Shown here: positions 24,049 through 34,760 of the stretch, one piece after another | Layout: the number at the start of each line of letters is the position of its first letter | Position numbering within the stretch: the first letter of the stretch is position 1 | Origin: Torymus aiolomorphi | Taxonomy: Eukaryota; Arthropoda; Insecta; Hymenoptera; Torymidae | DNA: 64,000 nucleotides | NCBI GenBank assembly: GCA_036365515.1 | Contig: CM070875.1 | Location: forward strand, 3,941,001-4,005,000 | Reading direction: 5' to 3' | Position numbers and translations under genes: made by a program | The notes under the pieces: generated by a model | Told to the model about the DNA's origin: nothing | Database searches by the model: none | The model's input: only the letters and a program-made list of their open reading frames with translations

Positions 24049-25013
24049 CTGCAAGAACTGCAAAGTAACCGGCGTTAATTGCCGAGCACTATCTTAACCT
24101 CCCATTGTGCTCTCCCGTATTGTCAATAATGACGCGTATAAGTATAACGCGGCCGTCATTGCATGACCCACAGCCTAACCGCGAACGATGCGCGGAATTT
24201 TCAATATTTAAGTTTCGCGCGCGCGCGCGCGTGTTCAGCTCTGCGCGACGGAGCGACACTAAGGCACCGGTTGACAAATTAGCTGGTAGACTTGATTTAT
24301 TGGTGCGGCGGGTTGTTATATGCGCTAAGGCTTTGTGATGTGAATAATGTATTTGAGGAAATTTGAGAAATATGTCGTTGGAAGTTTTCCCGTTGATAAT
24401 TTTTGCTTAAAACTGTTTATAGAGATACGAATCAAGGAAATTACGATGAAAATTAGTTATAAGTGTACCGAGAAACTATGTATTTTACTAGAATCTCGAT
24501 TAATTTGGAATGTTTATAACTGCATTGCAGGGAAATTCATTGATCACTCGTTTTAAGAAAAAGAAGAATATAAAAATTTACTTCGAATGCGACCTTATTG
24601 CATAATATTAATTAAAATTGATTCTTAAATTAGCATTCGATTACTCGAAAGTTGCCTAATGATGGTTAAAAAAACAGTTTTCCATCTCATCCCTTATTTA
24701 CTACTGCGCGGCCGATAAATTGGTCTATATGGAAGGCCGAATCGATTTCGAATTTTCAGAACAATTATAACTGCGTCCTTCGATGCAAATCAACCTAAAT
24801 TCGCCATCACATACATCCGTCTTCCAATACTCTCGCATCACTCAAACCCAATAATAATTCACCTCCTCACGTGCATCACCACTCTCGATATCTTTATAAT
24901 TCCAAACCCCGCGCACTTTCCTTCACCCAACGCTCATTATTTCGACGTAAAAATAACGAGCGTGCGCTTGTCATTCCGATTCGACACTTTCACGAGCACT
25001 GCGTGCCTCTCTG

Positions 25014-25262
25014 CACGGAGAAACTTTTGGTACAACTGCTGCACTCCGTAGTGCGACCGTTGCGCCAAGCGCGCCCTCTCGTTTGTACTTTCAGTTTGGA
25101 ACAACTGCTACACCAAAAACGCGCAACGGCTCGACCAAGGAGCAGACGACGCAGCCGCTTGGAACAGCAGTTACGCCTATTTGGAATAGCTGCTGCCCCA
25201 AACTCACAGCGCTGCCGTCGCACTACGGCTAAAGCATGATTTGCACCAAAAGTCTCTCCGTG
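25014..25262. mobile_element. 249-bp MITE with about 55-bp inverted ends
   Basis: The left end CACGGAGAAACTTTTGGTAC and the complement of the right end CACGGAGAGACTTTTGGTGC match, and the match resumes at CGTAGTGCGAC about 30 bases further in. Between the arms are three related internal units of the form TTTGGAAYARCTGCTRC. GC-rich and non-coding. No target duplication established. Confidence 0.65.
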
Positions 25263-25452
25263 TGCGCTCCGTTACACCACGAGGAGCGCACGCGTCTCCA
25301 CCACCACCACCGCCGCAGCAGCAGCAGTCGTTGCTCCTTTGTGCACGACCGAGGAAATCCTATACCTGCGCGCGACCCAAGCGAGACCCATAATATATGT
25401 ACAGGGAGAGATTTTTTTTTCTTACCTGCCGCAGCACTGTACATTGTCGTAT

Positions 25453-26155
25453 ATAGGGTAAAAGTGGGTACTACCGCGGTTTTTCAGCACGGGCGTCTTA
25501 TAGTACACGAATTAAAATCTTTGCCTCGATGATTTAAGTTGAATTCTTTTTTTAACTCTTCTTTAACTTACCAGAAATGCAAAAATGACTCTTATCATAT
25601 GATGAAAAACATATAGTTAATTAATAAATGCAATCTAAAAAATAGATCCGAGGCTGATATTACTGCGGGTATGATTGAATTACCGCGGGGGTTTTACCGT
25701 GTGTATGATGGATTACCGCGGGGGTATTACTGCGAAATTTTACCTTGAGCTTGTTATATTATTTATAATTTTACAACCGAAAAAATGAACATATCTGTAT
25801 ATTTTTACATCATATTTCATTTAGAACATAGCAGTTGGCAAATGTTCTCATATATATTGTAGACTTCTTGATTTCACTGTTTTGAGGTTACGTTGGACCA
25901 ATGCCGCAGTAATACCAGCAATCGTATTTGTATACAAATGACGGTATTACCGCGGATGGCCAGACAATAATTTAGTATATTCATACAAATCATGCTTTAT
26001 TCTCTTTTCAAGACAATTTCTTATATTAATTAATATTTTGTATGATCGAATAAATATTAAATGCCGAATTATACTATGAAAAATGAAATTGCAGAGCGTT
26101 TTTTGTCGATCCGCGGTAATTGCAGCGTCCGCGGTAATACCCACATTTACCCTAT
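25453..26155. mobile_element. About 700-bp MITE with ACCGCGG repeats
   Basis: The left end TAGGGTAAAAGTGGGTACTA and the complement of the right end TAGGGTAAATGTGGGTATTA form a terminal inverted repeat of about 25 bases that runs into ACCGCGG. At least five more copies of ATTACCGCGG or close variants lie inside (near 25680, 25715, 25945, 26110 and 26130), as for subterminal transposase-binding repeats. TA at both tips suggests a TA target site. No transposase frame. Confidence 0.75.
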
Positions 26156-26314
26156 GCGATAAACCCGAGCGAAGGAGCAGTGACATAAAAAAGCGAGACG
26201 GCACGTGTCGTTCCTTCAAAATGCAGCACTTGCGCGAGCGCGCACGGGGGTCGGGTTAGCTGCGCTAGCGAGTTCATGCGCGTGCGATGATGGCTGATCT
26301 TTCAGCGTCGTTTG

Positions 26315-26317
<3 letters not shown>

Positions 26318-26392
<75 letters not shown>
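26318..26392. repeat. (GA)n microsatellite
   Basis: About 37 uninterrupted GA units. Confidence 0.97.
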
Positions 26393-26394
<2 letters not shown>

Positions 26395-27006
26395 GAGGGT
26401 TGCACATCAGTTGGTTCTGGGCGATTTCGCGTCTTTATTAGGTGGGAAAGGGAGATGAGGGTGTGATCGCGTGACGGTTTATGTGTCACCTGCGTGTATG
26501 TATCCGAGTCAAATTTCGCTTTTGTGAATTTTTTTTTTCCACATTACAGTTTCGTTTGGGTTTAGCGTTGATATATATTATAGGCGTGACGGTAGATTTG
26601 CATCGTTCGCGGAAAAAGAAGTAAGCAAAGTTCTCGCTAACGAATCGCGTACAATGCGCGAGTTTCCGACTATATACACGTGAAAGTGGAAATAACACGT
26701 TTACCCGCGCGATAATACACTAGGCGACTCGTTCATTACACGCCAGTAACTCGCAATCCAGCGTAACAAATCAATTCTAACTGTTAATAATTTCACTAAT
26801 ACACAATCGCGCCTATAACTAATAATCCCGCATTTTCTAAAAAAAAAAAACCATCTCATCTGTCTCATACTCTCTAAATTTTCTTCAGCGCGAAGTCGAT
26901 TTTCACTAAAAGGTCAGTGTATAGATACTAAAAAAAATTGGGTATATTTATTCACTATTGTGTGACAGTGCCGGACACTTTGAACTGAAAAAAATTATAG
27001 AGTGTA

Positions 27007-27093
27007 TAATTGAGGGCCTGGAAACAGAACGGTGACATAGCCCAGTCAGTTGACCGGCGATATGTCACCTTCCTGTTTTCAGGCCCTCAATTA
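27007..27093. other. 87-nt near-perfect hairpin
   Basis: The left arm TAATTGAGGGCCTGGAAACA pairs with the right arm ending TGTTTTCAGGCCCTCAATTA. Pairing continues through GGTGACATA/TATGTCACC, giving a stem of about 36 pairs with only a few mismatches and a loop of about 13 nt. It could be a short MITE, a hairpin RNA or a microRNA-like precursor. I do not recognise a known mature microRNA in it. Confidence 0.6.
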
Positions 27094-28215
27094 CGAATAC
27101 ACGATCCCGATAACAGGCTCGTCTATATACTCCACCTTCGACAACCTTATCACTCGCAACCACAGACACGCACTTACTGCAAAAGAAAAGAAAACAGAAA
27201 CCGAAAGCTACGATGCGCTTGAAATATTCACGAGTGACACACTTTTTTTTCTTTTGCCCGAACGTACAATCTGCACCTGACGCGCGCGCGGGGACCGCGC
27301 GCGCCAAACTGTCCGCCGCTCGGGCCGTTTTCTCGAAGGAACACACACTCGCGGCGGGTATAAGTAAGGTATTGTATATAAGAGCCGCGCGGCCGAAAGT
27401 CGCTCGCGTGTCGGCGCGCTAATAGCAGGGGCATTACGTAAACTTTCGTGCCGTCGCGTATATATAGCCGCCTTGCAAATGTCGAGCGGGCGAGCAGCGC
27501 AGCGCAAAATGTGAATATAAGTGAGCGCGACGGGGGGAAGTGCAGGAATTGTCTTCTTGGCGAGAATGCAAGGCGGAGTGAAGCGGCGCCGGTTTGGTTT
27601 CCGATTCCGATTTGCGCTTGGTTCAGGACGATTGGGACGGTCGCAAGTGTGCGCGTGTACGTGTGTGTATGTGTGGAAGGTGGATTGGGAGTAGGTTTTG
27701 GATTTGCGTTGATGTCGATGGTTAGGGCAAGATGAATTTTTATGGAGGTTTTAAGATATAATTTAAATTATTTTCAAGAGTTTTATATAGAAAAATAACG
27801 TAAGAAATTAATTATTTCTCAAATTCGTATAGTATTTTTTTTATAAGATATGTAATTTAATACGGTATTTTTTAAAAAATATATTTTAATTCCTGAATGA
27901 ATCATAAAATATTTTGAGTTTTTTTTCGTTGTTTTCGTTGTGCTCATGAACTGAATATTTTATTTATGTAAGTTATCACTAACTTTCATAATATTTTTAG
28001 TATTTTATGTCGGAAGGTAAGATAATATTTAATCTTTCAAATTTAAAGTCAAAATATGGCCTCTGAAAGATAAATGCTCAATGACTCCTTTGACGTCGAC
28101 GATGAAGCTTCCTACTCATAAATTGCTCTAACTGACTATTTATTGTCTATTAATTATATCCTTGCACAGATCGGCTATAAGTCAATGAAATTTGCAAATT
28201 CTAGGAATATACCTT

Positions 28216-29378
28216 CTCTCTAAATTCAAATAAGTGCAAATTTCACTAATTTTATAAGCGATCACTTTTGTCACTCGTTAATAAGTTAAATTTTCACTTA
28301 TTCGACAAGTAAATAACTTTCTAACTTCCAAATAAGCGAAATTTTCACTTTTTCCATAAATTAACTCTTAACTTGCAAATAAATAAACTTTTCACTTTTT
28401 CTGTAAGCTAACAACGAGATTCAAACTTATGAATAAGTGACGTTTTTACTTATTTTAATAGTGACTATAATGAATATAGTAAATGATCGACATTGTTTGT
28501 ACACATATACGTAAGATTCTATGCAATTGTATAGAAATGCTCGCTGAGATATGTGACCTCTGTATGTCCTAATGCTATTAACGTAAGATTATTGACGAAA
28601 TAAAGTTGTATTAAGCAATTTATTATTATAAATTTTTAGGAGGGTACTGGTGTAGAGATGCGTGTAAAAAACAAAAAATAACCGTTCATAGGCATTCAAG
28701 AGGTACGGCAACATATTTTTATAGTAGCCTGCAACGATAGAATTATTACAAGAAAAATAAATCTGATATTGTTACAGCATTCTACTTACTATTTGAAATA
28801 TTTTTTATTTAAAGTTGAATTTATTATTGAAAACTTTTTCTGGTTTATTGAAAGATATATGTATAGTGTCAATAATATACTGCCGACCGGCATCATCATG
28901 TCTACGAATGTTAATTTTTCTAAAAGAAATAGTGAAAGCTAATAACTAATTTATTGAAATAAGTATTTTTACATTCATATATTATACATATAATAACTCT
29001 TCCTCAAAAATTATTTTTTTTAAATAATGTAATATCTAATATCATTTCGGATATTTGCTTACTTATTATCGTAATTGCATAATAATGGTAACGACTTATT
29101 GCAGTATATTAAATTTCCACTTAGTGAGTAAAAGCAATTTTACTTAAATAAATGAAATATTGACACTTATTTAATATGTGAAATAATTTTTAATTATAGA
29201 GTAAGTGAAATAGTTTTGACTCGTCTAATAAGTGAAAAAGTATCACTCATCAAATAAGTGAAATAGTTTTGTCGAATAAGTGAATATTCATTTATTTGAA
29301 GTGGACGACTTTTTCCTTTCCAAATAAGTGAATAGTGACGTGTAATAAGTGAATTTTCACTTATTTGAATTTAGAGAG
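28216..29378. mobile_element. 1.16-kb inverted-repeat element built of AATAAGTGAA motifs
   Basis: The ends CTCTCTAAATTCAAATAAGTG and its complement (ending ATTTAGAGAG) face each other. Both terminal 250 bp carry arrays of AATAAGTGAA/TTCACTTATT spaced about 20-35 bases apart; the middle is AT-rich. It shares its design with 8927-9133. No ORF of note, so non-autonomous. Confidence 0.75.
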
Positions 29379-32057
29379 TTCCGCAAATAAATCAAAACAC
29401 TTTTCAAGAAAATGCGGCGCAGTGTTGACGGAGAAAAATATTATGAATCATATACTCACGTTCGAATCACGGATACCGGCCAATTATTTATTCCAGATTT
29501 CATGCACCGACCGAATGATTTCTTTACAGATAACTTTTCAAGCATATAAAAGAAATGTATAGTGCGTGTTTTTTAATTCAATGTAGCTATATCGACACGT
29601 TTTTTAAATCGCCAATAAATTAATTAAATGAATATACATATGTTAGATGTTTATATTATAAATTACACGATTCTTTGAAAATGATTATTTTTTAATCCCA
29701 CTGAAACCAGTTATTTCTAACTACATATTTATAAAAAATAAAGAAACGAGCAATAGCCGAGTGCAGTATGTGGATTAGAGCGAGAAAAAAAAAATAAGAT
29801 TACAGTCACGAAATTTGCATTTCAAAGTACAACTATATTTATAAGGCTGCTGTATAATTGTAGCAAGGATATGTATATATGTAATAAGAAAACAAACGAT
29901 AATACATGATATTCCACAGGAGAACGCACACACATCCATTCGATCAATCGCGACTACATGCAAGTAAGTAAACATCTATCAGCGAATCTAAATATTCATT
30001 TAATTAAACAAATTAGACATTCAAGATTAAACAGCGTGCGTCAGGTCTCTCTCACTTTCACCATTCAATATTTTTACTTATTATTATACCTGATCATTTA
30101 TTGGAATTCGCACTATATTTACCTCGCGCATGCGCTCTCCACGCGCAGTATGTTTGATTATCTCCTGCTCGACTTATCTACCGAGAGAGTTGTCGATCTC
30201 TCGGGTTATTTGTTTACCGGAGGGACACGAGCGCGACACTGACCGGCGGTGCAGTGGGTCGGTTGCGAGTAGGTGGAGAATTGAGAAAAAGAAAATCGCA
30301 TTTTTCCGTCGATTAGGCATTATTATTTAAGATAATTGTAGCTGTACCTACTCGTAAATTAGCTGACGTCAAAATTGTGCCGACAAGGCAGGAAAAGAAA
30401 AATGTAATACGAGTCGAGGAGGTGTGATAGTGATCGGAGTCTGGATTGATAATTCTGTTAAGGGCGATTCTCGATTTGGGTTTATTGTTTTATGGGAGGC
30501 CCCGTAAAGGTGAGATCGGCTTCAGGAAGGTACATTCGGGTATACAAATGTAGGTGAAATTGCGGTGATTCGATTGTGCCGAACAGAGATTGGGAGAGGA
30601 GTGTGATTATGACGCTTGTTTCATTGCTGGTTCACGTGCACGAATTTTTATACGAGCAGTGGTAAAAAAATAAATCAATTGCGCGATAAGAGAGTTATGG
30701 GTTGTGTAGACGAGATGGAAAATTTTATTGGCGACGCTGAGTAGTCCGCGCGTCAGCACTGTTAATTAACAATGTGCTCGAGTTTGTTTGGAGTGCCGTG
30801 CGGCATCTTAACTGCGTTACAGATTACGAGATAGCGAGTAATTATAGCAGAACATGCGGTGGTTTCAAAGTTTCTCGAAATTCTTATACACGCGGAGAGT
30901 TACAACGATTTCTTTTCTGTGACTAGATTGGGTAGTATTTAGAATGCTTGGCAGCCGGTGTAAGGTCTTCGCTATAAAATACATTTTTGTATCTACTCGT
31001 GAAGTTGAAATTTATCTCACCGAATTTACGTAATGAATTTATAATAAAGGGCGTTTATAAAATTTTTTATTGAAAAAAAAAATTTACCAAAATTGGGAAT
31101 TATGAATTTGCTACGCGTGACGTGTTTTGGAATTTGCCAATTATCGAAACGAAAAACATTTTATACCAGGTGTAAATATCTACAAAGATAACTACCGCAA
31201 TGATTTCAAATTTGCGATCGAGACCTGATTATTTATAGCGATCGCAGTGTATCATTATCAAAAATGTCTTATTTTACGTTCATTTATAAAATATCTCAAA
31301 TTTCATGTACAAGTTTAAGCTTCAATTACGAGCGAACCTATACATCCCAAAGCAAATGATGCGATCGATGACGCACAAGTTATAATCGTCAGTTGCAGCC
31401 ACAACAACGCTATAGGCTCCGATTATACCAACTTAAATTTGCATAGAGATTCCCGTCCGCATTACACAGATCAACAAACAAGGCACCACTTGAATTTCCT
31501 CAGATTGCGCCACGATGCACCACTTCGGCATTACGTGTGTAACGTCTCGTGAGAGAAAAACCGTCGCGAACCTCGCGTGCGACAAGTTCGCGGTTCCGTT
31601 CGTGTATGTATTCTTCGTTTCATTACTCGTTCGTGTGCGCCAGGAACGGCACGCTTTTGCTTCGTATTATACTAATTGTACAAAAAGTATAAGTATACAA
31701 AAATCTCGCGGAACGGTGATCTGAATCAATTAATGCGTTATGGGCTCGAGGCTGTCGCGGGTGAATTTGTTAGGATAATGAGAGAGCTACTTAGTTACAC
31801 AGAAAAAAAAACCGTGTTGGAATGGAGCAGATTTGTTTCGCAGGTGGTATGGTCGTGTCCGATGATCGTGTGATAAGTGCTTGTAAGTATGGGTAATTGA
31901 TTGTCGTCGTTGGCCAAAAAAAAGATATATGAATATGTATAGCGTATCGGTATACGATGTTACTGTAATATGATACCCGGGATTTTATAATGTCGTTGAA
32001 ATCTGAGGCAAATTTTAGTCTCGGAACTGATCGAGTACTTTGTTCCCGATCGTCATA

Positions 32058-32390
32058 TGGGTAAATCTCCAGAACTTTTTTCTATTGTGAGACTGTTTTT
32101 TTAAGTTTCTTATTGCTGCTAACATCGCCTGCGAAGCACATAAACGAGACTGGGTGTAAAATCTTCAATGTAACGTAGAAAACAAGTCCTGTGATCCATA
32201 TTAGTGTGCCATGCACGGCGCAGTCTGGGGATGCACAAGACTGTCTAAAAAAGTCACAAAAACTGTTTTTACATTGAAGATTTTACACCCAATCTCGTTT
32301 ATGTGGTTCGCAGGCGACGCTAATAGCAGCAATAAAAAACTTAAAATAAAAAGTTTCACAATAGTCAAAAGTTCTGGAGATTTACCCACA
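32058..32390. repeat. Inverted duplication containing two degenerate small ORFs
   Basis: Arms of about 125 bases, 32058-32185 and 32265-32390, are inverted copies at high identity. Each encodes the same start of a small protein, MGKSPEL followed by a hydrophobic, signal-peptide-like stretch. The plus-strand copy has an ATG but breaks its frame after about 15 codons. The minus-strand copy is open for 62 codons but has GTG in place of ATG. Possibly a fold-back element, possibly an inverted pair of dead small-secreted-protein genes. Confidence 0.55.
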
Positions 32391-33807
32391 TCTATTTTCC
32401 AAGTTCATTGTTACGCATTGTGCAGTGAGGATTGAGAAAATTTTTGGTAATGAGTAAGCGGAAAATCGAAAGCGTGTAATGAGAATTTGGACACGGTCCT
32501 ACGACCTTTCCTTAACCTACATTTTTATCGATATACAAGCTTCTTGTCTTTATCAAATTTCAACATTTTCATTAATCTTTGCATCAAACACTTATTTGTT
32601 GAGCATTAATTACGTTTCATTTTTTATTTTGCTCTCACTCCTTCTCCGCGAAGACAACAATTCCATCATATCGAAGAACCATAAACTTTTTATCAAACTA
32701 ATCTTTAGATTAGTATAAATTGAGTTGCTATCGTCATGTTCGAAATTCCTCGTTTACACGTGTATTTATAATGCTGTTAATTTTTTTTTTATGTCCACAT
32801 GAGCATCGTCTTTTTATGAATCTCTTTATCCTCGTCTTTATCAAATAACTAATATTTTCAATTGATAACTTATTTTCGAGCTATTACATTAAAATGAAAT
32901 TATAATTTAAACTTAATTGTTTTCGAGATCAAAATATTCGTTAATAAAGAATATCGACTTGAAAATAATAGCTTTTGTTTCTATTTTTTTTTTATAGATT
33001 ACTTTACGTAACCTGAAAAGTATACCAATTTGGTACACATATACATATCAACGTTTTCTTTATATAAATGCGCGCTCATGATAAGTATGTCAATAATTTA
33101 CAAAAGCAGTTCAATCTAAAAATACATCAGACTGGAATTTTAAAACGAAATTTCTCGTGTACACCGCCACATTAGTGATCGACTATTCAGTTATATCGAC
33201 AAGTACCATATACGCATTCATTAATATACGCGCAAAGGCATTACTCTTAAAAATTGCTAATGTAAAACTAATTTCACTCAATACACTCCCAAATTTCATT
33301 ACCCCGCGTCCTCAGTCTTTCGTAAATTTCGGAAGAATGTGGGAATTCGATTTTTATCCCCCATCTTATCTCTCGAAATTCTTGCATTGGGTGAATGCCT
33401 TAAAAATAGCCGCTCCGCGTTCTCTTAATTAACAGAAATACCGATGAACACTCGCACCTGGAGTATTCAAAACACTTTGCTTTATATACATTCCGAAACG
33501 TTCTCGGCCGATATTTCGTTATCGGCATCTCGCGCGTGTAATGCAGGTAGAAAGCGTATCGATCGCGCACACCATCCCAAAAGAACCATAAAAAAAAAAA
33601 AAAATGTTTTCCCTCTAAGAATACACCGTTGTTTCTGTTACAACAAACCCCCGCTACATAATCAAACTCCCTCGCATTCACCCAAAATTTTCCCCAACCC
33701 GTACGCGCGCACGTCTCGCACCCGCATTGCGCGTTGCACAAAGCCGGCGATACAAAGCTGCTTCGTTCATTCATTCATAATTGTACAATATATTCATATA
33801 ATATACT

Positions 33808-33960
33808 CACTGGGGAGACACATTTCGGTGAATTTGCGCCAGCGTGCCCAGCTTAGTCGAGTAGCGCTTGTCCAGCCTAGTGGCCTTGTTACTCCTCCTC
33901 CTCCTCCGGCTACGGACGCGGTTTATTCTGCTTGGCAGGGCTCCTCGCCGAAATTCGCTC
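33808..33960 (-). other. Candidate 5' exon ending at a GTGAGT donor
   Basis: On the minus strand CTCCCCA|GTGAGTAT ends a possible exon at 33808. Just inside it an ATG opens four codons (MCLP) in phase 1, the phase of the transporter's first coding exon, so direct splicing to 23364 would give MCLPN joined to MVVFPALAN. A different frame of the same segment is open for about 50 codons. The upstream end is a guess, with acceptor CGCTCTCAG near 33990 as an alternative. Confidence 0.3.
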
Positions 33961-34179
33961 TCTCACAGGAGCGAACGCGACAGTGGAATCTGAGAGCGAG
34001 CTCCGTGCAGGTAAGAGAGAGAGAGAGAGAAAAGGGAGCTCCGCTCGGGCGTGAAGAGAGCGCGAGGTTGTAAGAGAAGGGAGAGAGCGTGCGATGACGA
34101 AGACTCGTGTATAGTTCCTTTTTTTCCTCTCTTTTTTTTTGCTTTCTCGCACTTGCAGGGCGAGAGATTAAAGTCGCTT

Positions 34180-34760
34180 TACACGTAGAGTATTACAATC
34201 GAGAGTATATATAATATGTGAGCAGCGAGACGACACTACACGCGCGCACAGTATATACGATTGTAATAAAGAGCGGCGAGAGAATGAGAGAAGAGGACCG
34301 TTCGGCGCACGCGAACGCACTTGACTGATAAAGACGGCGGCTCCGCGGCCCGTTTAGTATGTTCCTATACGTTCTCTCCTCTCTCTCTCTCTCTTCTCGC
34401 TCGTACTCTCTTTCTCGCTCACTCGGCGCTCGCTCGCTCGCTCGCGCGCGCTCGTCTCTCTGTGTGCGTGCGGCGGCGGCGCAAGTCGCGACAGCCGCAC
34501 AGCACGTGCACGACGTCTTCTCCGTTGCACTCTCTCGCGCACACCCAGCCACACTCACTTGTATGTATGTACGGACACGCACTTGGCGGGAATCGGAGTA
34601 GGAGGCGCGCAAAGAAGAGAAGAAAAAATCAACGACGATATATATATATATCTTTTATCTCGCGGCTGCTGCAGCTGCTCCTGCTGCTACCCTAGCTACT
34701 CGCCGCCGGTGACGTGGACGCCCGGCGTTTCGAACTACCGCTGACACTACACATTATATA
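34180..34760 (-). promoter_or_regulatory. CpG-rich promoter-like block, possible first exon of the SLC41-like gene
   Basis: A dense CpG/(CT)n region with a minus-strand donor ACAA|GTGAGTGT after 34559. A first non-coding exon at about 34745-34559 would fit, upstream of the candidate exons at 33.8 and 24.0 kb. No TATA box or initiator can be assigned with confidence. Confidence 0.3.

Larger units (their letters stand above)
24049..33807. other. Region upstream of the SLC41-like coding exons, no recognised gene
   Basis: I see no convincing coding exon here. It holds inverted-repeat elements at 25014-25262, 25453-26155 and 28216-29378, a (GA)n tract at 26318-26392, an 87-nt hairpin at 27007-27093 and an inverted pair of small ORFs at 32058-32390. 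A minus-strand donor CGGCAG|GTAAGA after 25426 could end another 5' exon. CpG-rich sequence around 27.2-27.6 kb could be regulatory. Confidence 0.5.

Noticed and set aside
33444..34073. 209-codon plus-strand open frame
   Set aside because: Random-looking sequence ending in a GA repeat, and opposite to candidate minus-strand exons.
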